Shown here: positions 7,158 through 13,678 of the stretch, one piece after another
How positions within the stretch are numbered: position 1 is the first letter of the stretch
How the letters are laid out: every line of letters starts with the position of its first letter
From: a virus
DNA: 29,516 nt
Strand: one strand, 5' to 3'
Virus record (IMG/VR): IMGVR_UViG_3300022752_000287
Location: 1-29,516 of that record
Made by a program: the position numbers and the translations under genes
Notes under the pieces: generated by a model
The model's database searches: none
What the model saw: only the letters and a program-made list of their open reading frames with translations
Told to the model about the DNA's origin: nothing

Positions 7158-8716
7158 TGCCACAACAAATCCAACTGCGGCGCGGCACGACTGCGCAGTG
7201 GTCGTCCGCAAATCCGACGCTTGCCCAGGGTGAGGTCGGTGTCGAGACTGACACCAACAAGTTCAAAGTCGGCACCGGTTCGACTGCCTGGAACAGCCTG
7301 GCTTATGCAGGCGTCACGGGTGCTGCGTCTTCAACAGATGGTGCGCTTGTTGCGTTTGATGGCACGACCGGCAAGGTCATCAAAGCAAACGGCACCGTGA
7401 CGGCCGGCCAGGGTGGAACAGGTCAGACCAGCTTCACCAACGGCCAGCTCTTGATCGGTAACGCTTCCGGCGGCCTCAGCAAAGCAACGCTAACGGCTGG
7501 CAGTAACGTGACCATTACTAACGGCGATGGAGCGATCACGATCGCGGCAGCTGGAGGTGGAGGCGGCGGCGGGCTATCGTGGCAATCCGTCCAAACCACA
7601 GGCTTCACCGCAGTCGCAGGCAGAGCTTATCCCTGCAACACTACGAGCGCAGCCTTCACCGTCACGCTGCCTGCAAGCCCAGCGGCAGGGGATTTGGTCA
7701 CGCTGGTTGATTACGCTGCAACGTGGGATACCAACAACCTTACCGTCGACCCAAATGGAAACAAGTTAAACGGAGGGACAGGTAACGGGGTATTGTCTGC
7801 TGAAAGAGGCTCGGTCAATTTAGTTTATGTTGACTCAACGCAGGGCTGGATTTCTTACGCCTCCAACGGCACAACAACAATTGTTCAAGCTACCCCATCC
7901 GTTGAATATCTTGTCGTTGCTGGTGGTGGCGGTGGCAGCAAGAACGGAAATAGTAATGATGCTGGTGGTGCTGGAGGTGGTGCTGGCGGTTTTCGCACCG
8001 GTATAGATCTTTCAGTAACGGGTGGTACAACTTACACCGTAACCGTAGGCGCTGGCGGAGCAGCATCGACAACCGCAACTGCAAACGGATCAAGCGGCGG
8101 AAATTCTGTGTTTAGTACCATTACTTCTGCGGGTGGCGGTGGTGCTGGCGGTAACGCATCTAATGGCGTTGCCGGTGGATCGGGTGGTGCAGCCGGTACT
8201 TATGGCCTGGGAACTGGCGGTGCTGGTAATACGCCTAGCGTTGTCCCATCTCAAGGTAATAAAGGCGGGGATGGCAACGGTAATCGTGGTGGTGGAGGTG
8301 GAGGTGGTGCTAGTGCGATAGGCGCAAACCCGTCCGGTGTATCTGGAGGAAATGGGGGAAATGGCACAGCGTCCTCTATTTCAGGCTCTTCAACCACTTA
8401 TGCGGGTGGTGGCGGTGGTGGCGCAAGAAGCGATGGAACTGCGGGAACTGGTGGGAGTGGTGGCGGTGGCGCAGGGAGCAATTCTGGATCTGTCGCAGGA
8501 ACAAACGGCACAGCCAATTCGGGTGGTGGCGGCGGTGGCGGGGGTAATACTAGTGGCACCGCAAGTAACGGCGGCACAGGTGGCTCCGGTATTGTGATTA
8601 TCCGTTATGCGAGCACTTATCCAGCGGCGGCCTCAACTACTGGCTCGCCAAACATCACAGTGGCTGGCGGTTACCGTGTTTATCAATGGACCGGCAACGG
8701 CTCCATCACATTCTGA
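7157..8716 (+). CDS. Large glycine-rich tail fibre / adhesin with KRG module, copy 3
   Basis: 519 residues. Residues 1-52 hold the clearest Mtd-N-like module (QIQLRRGTTAQWSS...LAQGEVGVETDTNKFKVGTGS). Next comes the TVTAGQGGTGQTSF...LLIGNASGG fibre repeat (about 80-112), a Gly linker, and a middle beta domain (about 137-235; TTSAAFTVTLPASPAAGD). The glycine-rich domain (about 245-485) starts VEYLVVAGGGGG and ends GGSGIVIIRY, followed by a conserved-looking tip segment (GGYRVYQWTGNGSITF). It is the largest adhesin here and the best candidate main receptor-binding protein. Poly-Gly codons make this stretch prone to slippage and recombination. Confidence 0.8.
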   Translation: MPQQIQLRRGTTAQWSSANPTLAQGEVGVETDTNKFKVGTGSTAWNSLAYAGVTGAASSTDGALVAFDGTTGKVIKANGTVTAGQGGTGQTSFTNGQLLIGNASGGLSKATLTAGSNVTITNGDGAITIAAAGGGGGGGLSWQSVQTTGFTAVAGRAYPCNTTSAAFTVTLPASPAAGDLVTLVDYAATWDTNNLTVDPNGNKLNGGTGNGVLSAERGSVNLVYVDSTQGWISYASNGTTTIVQATPSVEYLVVAGGGGGSKNGNSNDAGGAGGGAGGFRTGIDLSVTGGTTYTVTVGAGGAASTTATANGSSGGNSVFSTITSAGGGGAGGNASNGVAGGSGGAAGTYGLGTGGAGNTPSVVPSQGNKGGDGNGNRGGGGGGGASAIGANPSGVSGGNGGNGTASSISGSSTTYAGGGGGGARSDGTAGTGGSGGGGAGSNSGSVAGTNGTANSGGGGGGGGNTSGTASNGGTGGSGIVIIRYASTYPAAASTTGSPNITVAGGYRVYQWTGNGSITF

Positions 8717-8724
8717 GGTTAACT

Positions 8725-9096
8725 ATGGCTCACTTTGCAAAGCTAGACAAAAACAATGTGGTGCTAGAGGTTCACGTTGTTCACAACAACGAGCTGCTTG
8801 ACGGCAATGGCCAAGAGCAAGAATGGAAAGGCGTGTGGTTTCTGCAAAACTGGTCTGGCGGTTATCCGTACTGGAAGCAGACAAGCTACAACGGTTCATT
8901 TCGCAAGAACTTTGCAGGCATCGGCTACACCTACGACCCTGACCGAGACGCTTTCATCCCGCCTAAGCCCTATCCCAGTTGGGTGCTGAATGAGCAGACA
9001 TGTCTCTGGGATGCTCCGGTAGCAATTCCCACAGACGGAAAGCGGTATCAGTGGGATGAGGCGACGACCAGCTGGGTCGAGATGGCTGCAGCCTAA
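8725..9096 (+). CDS. Conserved fibre-region protein of environmental phages
   Basis: 123 residues. I take the ATG at 8725 (MAHFAKLDKNNVVLEVHVV), which has a GAGG ribosome site, rather than an upstream in-frame start inside the adhesin gene. The text ...NNELLD...WSGGYPYWKQTSYNGSFRKNFAGIGYTYDPDRDAF... is a strongly patterned, aromatic-rich sequence that I recognise from many marine and freshwater phages, where it sits among fibre genes. The biochemical role is unknown; a fibre or host-contact role is inferred. It is the last gene before the strong terminator at 9116-9137. Confidence 0.7.
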   Translation: MAHFAKLDKNNVVLEVHVVHNNELLDGNGQEQEWKGVWFLQNWSGGYPYWKQTSYNGSFRKNFAGIGYTYDPDRDAFIPPKPYPSWVLNEQTCLWDAPVAIPTDGKRYQWDEATTSWVEMAAA

Positions 9097-9115
9097 TCAA
9101 CCAACCCAACCAACC

Positions 9116-9137
9116 AACCCGCTTCGGCGGGTTTTTT
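9116..9137 (+). terminator. Rho-independent terminator after the fibre block
   Basis: Seven-base-pair stem AACCCGC/GCGGGTT with a TTCG tetraloop, followed by six T. It lies 20 bases after the stop at 9096. TTCG-closed stems are exceptionally stable. It should end or strongly reduce late structural transcription before the lysis genes, unless an antiterminator reads through. Confidence 0.9.
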
Positions 9138-9171
9138 ATTTTCTGCAAATGACACATCTCAGAGATTTTCA

Positions 9172-9459
9172 ATGGCTTCACGAAAAAGCCGACCACTGGT
9201 GATGATCGTGTGGCTTGATGCCGCGCATGACACATTTGGGTGGGGCAAAGGCTTAGAGGCCGAGCAGGTGTTTGAGGTTCCGCTGGTGCAATCGGTTGGC
9301 TGGCTGATCGCTCGGAACAAGCAAGGGATCAAGATTGCGCAATCGCTTACCAGCGACAACATCGCGCAGACCTTGGTCGTACCGGCAAGGATGATTCAAA
9401 AGGTCATCAACTTGCCCAACCCACTAGGGCAAGCGCATGACAAAGAAAACCTGCAGTGA
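9172..9459 (+). CDS. Small protein of unknown function
   Basis: 95 residues, just after the terminator; the ribosome site is weak. Sequence MASRKSRPLVMIVWLDAAHDTFGWGKG... then VPLVQSVGWLIARNKQGIKIAQSLTSD suggests an alpha/beta fold with a short beta start. It has no membrane segment or known catalytic motif. The next gene begins inside it (23-base overlap), which supports translational coupling with the metallophosphoesterase. I do not recognise the family. Confidence 0.6.
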   Translation: MASRKSRPLVMIVWLDAAHDTFGWGKGLEAEQVFEVPLVQSVGWLIARNKQGIKIAQSLTSDNIAQTLVVPARMIQKVINLPNPLGQAHDKENLQ

Positions 9460-10393
9460 TGAAGAATTTATTGAGATCTGGAACAAATTAAATAGCCCAA
9501 GCCTGGTCGCGCAGCATCTTGGGATCAACGTTCGGAACGTTTTTGCGCGACGCGACAGGATCAGCAAAATATACAACGTTGAATTAAACACGTCGGCTGA
9601 TCAACGCATCAACTCCAATTCGCCAACATTGGCGATGCCAGCCGATAAGGTCAGAGCAATCGCCAACATCAGCGGCTATGTGATCGTGTTCAGCGATGCG
9701 CACTTTTTCCCAGGCGAAAAAAGCATCGGCTACCAGGCGCTGATCAAGCTGATCAAGCAGCTCAAGCCCAAGCTCATCATTGGTAATGGCGACTTGCTTG
9801 ATGGCGCGACCATCCACTCCCACGGACCTATGGGGTGGGAAAGCCCACCAACTTTGAAGCAGGAATTAGATGCAGTGCAAGACGCGATGTCAGGCATCGA
9901 GAAAGTTGCCAAGGGCGCGATTCTGCATCGGACGGTCGGCAATCACGACATCCGCTTTGATCGTCGCTTGGCTGGCCAGGTGCCCGAATACCGCGACATC
10001 GCAGGCACCACGCTCAAGGATCACCTGCCACTGTGGACCGTCTCTTGGTCGGTCATGGTCAACGGCAACACGATGATCAAGCACCGCATCAACGGGGGCT
10101 TGCACAGCGCATACATGAACACCCTCCGTGGCGGGGTCTCAACAGTCACAGGGCATACGCATTTGCTTGAGGTCAAGCCTTGGAGCGACTACACGGGCAG
10201 GCGCTGGGGCGTTAGCACCGGCATGCTGTCCGATCCCGAAGACGCTCAATTCAGATATGCCGAAGACAGCCCGCGTCCTTGGTGCCAGGGCTTTGCAGTT
10301 CTCAAGTACGACGACAACGGCATGCTGCTGCCACCGGAGCTCTGCGAGGTGGTGGGCGGCGTTGCTTACTTTCGCGGCGAGCCAGTGCTGTGA
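9437..10393 (+). CDS. Calcineurin-like metallophosphoesterase with N-terminal helix-turn-helix
   Basis: 318 residues. Residues about 7-45 look like a helix-turn-helix (EFIEIWNKLNSPSLVAQHLG then NVRNVFARRDRI). From about 80 a metallophosphoesterase follows with the expected motifs: SDAH (86-89), GNGDLLD (116-122), GNHD (168-171) and GHTH (239-242), together binding two metal ions. Such enzymes cleave phosphomono- or phosphodiesters, including nucleic acids and cyclic nucleotides. The DNA-binding-like front end suggests a nucleic-acid substrate or sequence-guided action, which is inference. It lies between fibre and lysis genes, where phages often carry accessory genes. The stop overlaps the endolysin start (TGATG). 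Confidence 0.85.
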   Translation: MTKKTCSDEEFIEIWNKLNSPSLVAQHLGINVRNVFARRDRISKIYNVELNTSADQRINSNSPTLAMPADKVRAIANISGYVIVFSDAHFFPGEKSIGYQALIKLIKQLKPKLIIGNGDLLDGATIHSHGPMGWESPPTLKQELDAVQDAMSGIEKVAKGAILHRTVGNHDIRFDRRLAGQVPEYRDIAGTTLKDHLPLWTVSWSVMVNGNTMIKHRINGGLHSAYMNTLRGGVSTVTGHTHLLEVKPWSDYTGRRWGVSTGMLSDPEDAQFRYAEDSPRPWCQGFAVLKYDDNGMLLPPELCEVVGGVAYFRGEPVL

Positions 10394-10857
10394 TGGACCG
10401 CAAACCTATTGCCGCGCTGGCGTTGAGCGCGGTGGCACTCATTGGCATTGCAACGCACGAAGGCTACTCAGACCGACCGATCGTGCCGGTCAAAGGCGAC
10501 AGACTCACTATTGGCTTTGGCGATGCCACTGGCGTCAAGCCAACCGACAAGACCGACCCAGTGCGGGCGCTGATCAGGCTTGGCGAGCACGTCTCGAATT
10601 TCGAGCGCGAGCTCAAGGCCTGCATTGGCGACGTGCCGATGTACCAGCACGAGTGGGATAGCTACATCTCATGGGCTTACAACGTAGGCACCAGCGCGGC
10701 CTGCAAATCAACCCTTGTAAGCAAACTGAAGGCTGGCGACTACGCGGGCGCGTGCGCCGAGCTGCTGCGCTGGGACAAGTTCCAAGGCAAAGCGCTGCCA
10801 GGGCTGACTAAGCGGCGCCAGGACGAATACCGCAAGTGCATCGGAGGCACGACATGA
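10393..10857 (+). CDS. SAR endolysin, glycoside hydrolase family 24 lysozyme type
   Basis: 154 residues from the ATG at 10393, which overlaps the previous stop; an upstream in-frame start is out of keeping with the coupling. Residues 4-20 are a weakly hydrophobic Ala/Gly-rich helix without a cleavage site (KPIAALALSAVALIGIA), as in signal-arrest-release endolysins. They are followed at once by the catalytic Glu23 (HEGYSD) and by GDRLTIGFGDATG (35-47). The C-terminal half has the lysozyme pattern QHEWDSYISWAYNVG (about 79-93) and GACAELLRWDKF. It would be exported by Sec in an inactive tethered form and cut murein glycan strands after holin action. Rz follows by ATGA. Confidence 0.9.
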   Translation: MDRKPIAALALSAVALIGIATHEGYSDRPIVPVKGDRLTIGFGDATGVKPTDKTDPVRALIRLGEHVSNFERELKACIGDVPMYQHEWDSYISWAYNVGTSAACKSTLVSKLKAGDYAGACAELLRWDKFQGKALPGLTKRRQDEYRKCIGGTT

Positions 10858-11342
10858 TCTTGCTCTACTTGCGGCTTGTTGCTGCCGCGCTCGTCGTTGT
10901 CATGCTGGCCGTGACGCACATCTGGACGTTCTACGAAGGCAAGGCATCAGGCAAGGCTGCGTTTGACCAGGCGCTGGCCGAGCAATCCAAAAAAACCATT
11001 GAGCTTGAGCGCCAGGCGAGAGCGAAAGAGCAGCAATTGATCAGCGAGAAACAGAAAGCGGAGACTCAATATGTCCAAGCCAAGCGCCAGGCGGCTGCTG
11101 CTGCCACTGATGCTCATTCTGAGCTTGACCGGCTGCGCCACGAGCTCGCTGCCCGCAGCGCCAGTGCAAGCGCCGCAGATCCCACCACCGGCACCAGAGC
11201 TGCTAGTCGAGCCGGACTTGAGTCAGAGCTACTCGGACATTGTGCGCAAGCTCTTACAGGAATGGCGGCAGAGGCTGACCGATTGGAAGCGCTCGTCGTA
11301 GGCCTGCAGGCCTATGTCAAAAACGTGTGCCTTGCGCGATGA
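10854..11342 (+). CDS. Rz: Rz-like i-spanin
   Basis: 162 residues from the ATG at 10854 (ATGA overlap with the endolysin). It has one N-terminal membrane anchor (about 2-25, LLYLRLVAAALVVVMLAVTH). A long Ala/Glu/Lys/Gln-rich periplasmic coiled coil follows (about 35-110), then a C-terminal globular end with Cys residues. This is the inner-membrane half of the spanin complex, which joins inner and outer membranes in the last lysis step of Gram-negative hosts. Its outer-membrane partner is encoded inside it in the +1 frame. Confidence 0.85.
   Translation: MILLYLRLVAAALVVVMLAVTHIWTFYEGKASGKAAFDQALAEQSKKTIELERQARAKEQQLISEKQKAETQYVQAKRQAAAAATDAHSELDRLRHELAARSASASAADPTTGTRAASRAGLESELLGHCAQALTGMAAEADRLEALVVGLQAYVKNVCLAR
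11071..11301 (+). CDS. Rz1: Rz1-like o-spanin lipoprotein, embedded in Rz
   Basis: 76 residues in the +1 frame, wholly inside Rz. The N-terminus MSKPSARRLLLPLMLILSL then TGC carries a lipobox (L19-T-G-C22), so signal peptidase II would leave a lipidated Cys. A proline-rich stretch follows (about 28-47, PAAPVQAPQIPPPAPELL), the hallmark of Rz1. The mature protein of about 55 residues is longer than lambda Rz1, with an extra amphipathic C-terminal helix (about 52-74). It sits in the outer membrane and pairs with Rz. Confidence 0.85.
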   Translation: MSKPSARRLLLPLMLILSLTGCATSSLPAAPVQAPQIPPPAPELLVEPDLSQSYSDIVRKLLQEWRQRLTDWKRSS

Positions 11343-11563
11343 TTCCAGGCGATCTCACCGACCAGGCGACGCTCCTAGAAGAAATTCACCGCGATAAGGC
11401 CGTTAAAGCTGTCCAAGCGGCGCTCAGGCGCGATCAAATTGCACCGACAGGCGAATGTCGCAACTGCGGTGAAATAGTCGCGCCAGAGGTACGATTTTGC
11501 AATGCTGACTGCCGCGACGACTATGAGCGTCAGGCTCGGATGCGCAGGCTCTCAGGCACCTAA
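11339..11563 (+). CDS. Small four-cysteine zinc-finger protein
   Basis: 74 residues from the ATG at 11339, which overlaps the Rz stop (ATGA); a GTG at 11327 would add four residues. A compact CxxC...C...C cluster lies at about 41-57 (CRNCGE...FCNADC) followed by a basic tail, RDDYERQARMRRLSG. This zinc-ribbon pattern occurs in small proteins near phage lysis genes. Role unknown; nucleic-acid or protein binding is possible. It is the last gene of the rightward block before the attP-like region. Confidence 0.7.
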   Translation: MIPGDLTDQATLLEEIHRDKAVKAVQAALRRDQIAPTGECRNCGEIVAPEVRFCNADCRDDYERQARMRRLSGT

Positions 11564-11799
11564 AATCGTTTTCCCAACCATGACTTGCTAACTAGTAAAA
11601 TCAAACACTTACAGCATGCAATTTTGCCAATGTTGAGAAAATGATTTGATGCTAAATGATTGATTTTATTGAATTAGTTGTCAGACTTGAAAACCGTTTC
11701 ACACCTCTATAAGTACCTGATTTATAAAGGTTTGTTTTAGAGAGTTTTCCCAACTTGGGAAAATCGTTTTCCCAACTAACCTAGTTGGGTAGCAGTTAT
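11562..11799. other. Candidate attP region (arm repeats, IHF sites, hairpins)
   Basis: A 236-base AT-rich gap between the lysis operon and tRNA-Ser/integrase. It has a 17-base direct repeat AAAATCGTTTTCCCAAC at 11562-11578 and 11760-11776, with a further GTTTTCCCAAC at 11744-11754. It has two matches to the IHF consensus WATCAANNNNTTR: 11599-11611 on plus, and 11653-11665 on minus. Repeated short arm motifs plus IHF bends next to an integrase gene are the architecture of lambda-type attP sites. The strand-exchange core is not identified; it may be in the adjoining tRNA. Confidence 0.55.
11745..11789. repeat. Stacked overlapping inverted repeats
   Basis: TTTTCCCAA (11745-11753) pairs with TTGGGAAAA (11755-11763). 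The latter can instead pair with TTTTCCCAA (11767-11775). In addition CCCAACTA (11771-11778) pairs with TAGTTGGG (11782-11789). The three hairpins share arms, so they are mutually exclusive. They lie 10-55 bases upstream of the tRNA. They could be integrase arm sites, a terminator pair or a regulatory switch. Confidence 0.75.
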
Positions 11800-11889
11800 G
11801 GAGGCTTGGGTGAGCGGTTTAAACCAGCAGTCTTGAAAACTGCCGAAGGGGTGACCCTTCCGTGAGTTCGAATCTCACAGCCTCCGCCA
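11800..11889 (+). tRNA. tRNA-Ser (UGA anticodon)
   Basis: Complete 90-base cloverleaf. Acceptor stem GGAGGCT (11800-11806) pairs with AGCCTCC (11879-11885); discriminator G; encoded CCA (11887-11889). Anticodon stem GCAGT/ACTGC with loop CTTGAAA puts anticodon TGA at 11834-11836. There is a long variable arm, as expected for serine, and a T arm GTGAG-TTCGAAT-CTCAC. It is the only bacterial-type gene in the window and sits 49 bases from the integrase stop, convergent to it, so it probably marks the integration target. An encoded CCA and a perfect acceptor stem suggest it is functional. Confidence 0.96.
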
Positions 11890-11895
11890 CAACGC

Positions 11896-11922
11896 AAAAC
11901 GGCCCCATTTGGGGCCGTTATT
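11896..11922. terminator. Terminator between tRNA-Ser and integrase
   Basis: Perfect nine-base-pair stem AACGGCCCC (11898-11906) and GGGGCCGTT (11911-11919) with loop ATTT. On minus, the stem is followed by TTTT, giving a good intrinsic terminator for the integrase transcript. On plus, the T run is broken (TTATTG), so it is weaker for the tRNA. It lies between two convergent genes and probably serves both. Confidence 0.8.
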
Positions 11923-11937
11923 GCTTGGCGGGGGCAA

Positions 11938-12966
11938 TTATTTAATGGGCTTAACAGTCTCACCAACGCGCCGATAGACCTTTTGCGTGATCTCGTGCTC
12001 GGTGTGACCAAGCAGCTTGCTAGCGTGCTCCAGGTCGGTCTCTGACGCAGCCTTGGGTCGAATATCTCGGAATTGGAAAGCCTGAATTCTGGAAGCCAGC
12101 GCCTCGTCTGCGACCTTTTGTGCTTTCAGGCGTGCATTGTCAAAGCGCACCCTCAAGGTGTGCTTTTTGAGTGGCACGCCGCTTGCCGTGGCAATCAGGT
12201 AAACGCTTGAGACCTTCCTTGCGCGGATGCGCTCAATCACGGCGCCGAGCTGCGTGCCAGCCAAGACAATGCGCAGCTTGCGCTTGGTTTTGTTTTGCTC
12301 GACTTCAAGCGCACCGTCCTTGATGTCAGAAAAGCGCATCTTCAGCACGTCAGCCGGACGTTGTCCGGACAGATAAGCCAAGTCCATCGCGTCGCGCAGC
12401 TCATCGCACGCGGCCTGGTAGACAGCGTTCCACACCGCATCGTCGGCGTAATAGTCGCGCGGCGTTTCGCGGTTCTTTCGCACACCGCGGCAAGGGTTCT
12501 CCTTGGCCGTGTATCCCCACTCTCTTGCCATGTTCCAAACGTGCGACAGCAGCGCGAGCTCGCGGTTGGCACGCACTGGAGCAGCTGCGCCGCGCTTGTC
12601 CCGATACTGCGCAACGTGCTGCGGTGTGATCGCATCGATGGGCGCTGCGTCAAAGACCTTGCGCAGCATGGCGAGCTCGGCCAGGTTATTGGCTTGTGTT
12701 TTGGGCGCTTTGTTGGGTATCACCTCGCGCTCATAGCGGCTGAAAATGGGTGACATAAAGCCAGTTTCTGGTGGTGCCTCGCGGCACTCCAACTCAGCCC
12801 ATTTACGCTTGGCTTCGTTCAAATCATTGCCAAGCGGGATCTTGACACGCTTGCCGTTGACGTAACCGTTGTAATAAAAAGATTGCCAAGTCTTGCCGCT
12901 CGCCAGCTGCTTGCGCACGCGGATCATTCGGGGCGGCAGATCTCGGTTGGTGCTCTTGGGTCGCAT
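11938..12966 (-). CDS. int: Tyrosine-type site-specific integrase
   Basis: 342 residues. An N-terminal arm-binding-type region (about 14-50, WQSFYYNGYVNGKRVKIPLG) precedes a core-binding helical domain (about 70-160). The catalytic domain shows Arg203 (SGQRPADVLKMR), a basic beta hairpin with Lys (KTKRKLRIVL), R300-D-I-R303, His321 (LLGHTEHEIT) and the nucleophile Tyr331. The usual HxxR is RDIR here, as in a known phage subgroup with FRDIRPKAAS-like text. It would catalyse attP-attB recombination with IHF and probably an excisionase. It is last in the leftward operon, reading towards the tRNA and attP-like region. Confidence 0.95.
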   Translation of the reverse strand: MRPKSTNRDLPPRMIRVRKQLASGKTWQSFYYNGYVNGKRVKIPLGNDLNEAKRKWAELECREAPPETGFMSPIFSRYEREVIPNKAPKTQANNLAELAMLRKVFDAAPIDAITPQHVAQYRDKRGAAAPVRANRELALLSHVWNMAREWGYTAKENPCRGVRKNRETPRDYYADDAVWNAVYQAACDELRDAMDLAYLSGQRPADVLKMRFSDIKDGALEVEQNKTKRKLRIVLAGTQLGAVIERIRARKVSSVYLIATASGVPLKKHTLRVRFDNARLKAQKVADEALASRIQAFQFRDIRPKAASETDLEHASKLLGHTEHEITQKVYRRVGETVKPIK

Positions 12967-12975
12967 AAGGCAACG

Positions 12976-13206
12976 TTACCCTAAAACAGAAAAATCAGGT
13001 GACCAGGCTGTCTCTGCACCGGTGGCCGTTGGCCGCACGCCTGCAAGCCTCATGCGAGCGTACCAACGGCCAACGATGGCACGACCGGCACCGTTGACGA
13101 CATAGACCCAGCCTTGCTTGTCGAGCCAATCGCGCTGCGAGCCAGTGTGCTTGTAGCCCGTCACCTCGATGAGCTCCTCTGGCGTCAGAAATTCCGAGTC
13201 AATCAT
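12976..13206 (-). CDS. DUF4224-type small protein next to integrase
   Basis: 76 residues, ending nine bases before the integrase start. MIDSEFLTPEELIEVTGYKHTGSQ followed by RDWLDKQGWVYVVNGAGRAIVGRWY matches the DUF4224 pattern (FLTxEELxxLTGxxxxxxQ...L...G...G.P.V). It looks like a small winged-helix or excisionase-like DNA-binding fold. Its position before int fits a directionality or regulatory factor, but that role is inferred. The C-terminal 20 residues vary from the family. It overlaps the resolvase gene by eight bases. Confidence 0.75.
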   Translation of the reverse strand: MIDSEFLTPEELIEVTGYKHTGSQRDWLDKQGWVYVVNGAGRAIVGRWYARMRLAGVRPTATGAETAWSPDFSVLG

Positions 13207-13678
13207 GGAGCTTTCTGTAGTGGGCCAGGAGCGCCGCTTCAGCGCGTCCGTCGTCCTTCAAGCGCTTGAATTCACCAGCCTGCGATGGCCACAGCTGCGC
13301 AGCCTTGGCCCTGGCTGCGTCCTTGCCGCTGTTGAGCTTGAGCGCCTTTTTCCAGCTCGCAGGCGTGACCGTGGTCGCGGGTATCGACAAGCCAGCCAGC
13401 ACGCCAAGGACAACACCGTAGGCCTGGCCAAAGGAGAACATTGAGGACACGCCTTGACCAGGCATGGCATTGACTTGCTCAACCACAGCGACCGTGTCAG
13501 CCACGTTGTAGAGGCGCAGCTCGGAGGCCAGCATCTCAGGGCTCATGCGGCGCTTGGCCTTGCCAGCGACGGTCACCTCGACCACCGGCATGTCAAACAC
13601 CTGCACCAGTGCGCCGCTGCGCTCCAGGATGGCGACCGCACCACCAGCGCCAGGATCGACTCCGATGATGAAGCTCAT
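13199..13678 (-). CDS. RuvC-like Holliday junction resolvase
   Basis: 159 residues. The RNase-H-fold motifs of RuvC are visible: Asp8 in GVDPGAGGAVA, Glu67 in VAVVEQVNAMPGQG, SMFSFGQAYG (79-88), and Asp142/143 with Glu147 in KDDGRAEAAL. The family cuts four-way DNA junctions symmetrically in the presence of Mg2+. In phages it resolves recombination or replication branches before packaging. The start overlaps the nuclease gene stop by ATGA. Length is close to cellular RuvC (about 170). Confidence 0.9.
   Translation of the reverse strand: MSFIIGVDPGAGGAVAILERSGALVQVFDMPVVEVTVAGKAKRRMSPEMLASELRLYNVADTVAVVEQVNAMPGQGVSSMFSFGQAYGVVLGVLAGLSIPATTVTPASWKKALKLNSGKDAARAKAAQLWPSQAGEFKRLKDDGRAEAALLAHYRKLHD

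Noticed and set aside
6894-8716. Diversity-generating retroelement, suggested by Mtd-like N-termini
   Set aside because: No reverse transcriptase and no template/variable repeat pair is visible, and the C-termini are glycine-rich rather than C-type lectin.
8686-8724. Upstream start at 8686 for the 8725 gene
   Set aside because: It lies inside the adhesin gene without a ribosome site; the conserved start is MAHFAKLD.
11796-12011. A 71-codon minus-strand open frame with CEIRTHGRVTPSAVFKTAGL-like text
   Set aside because: This is the antisense of the tRNA-Ser gene, a well-known false protein call.
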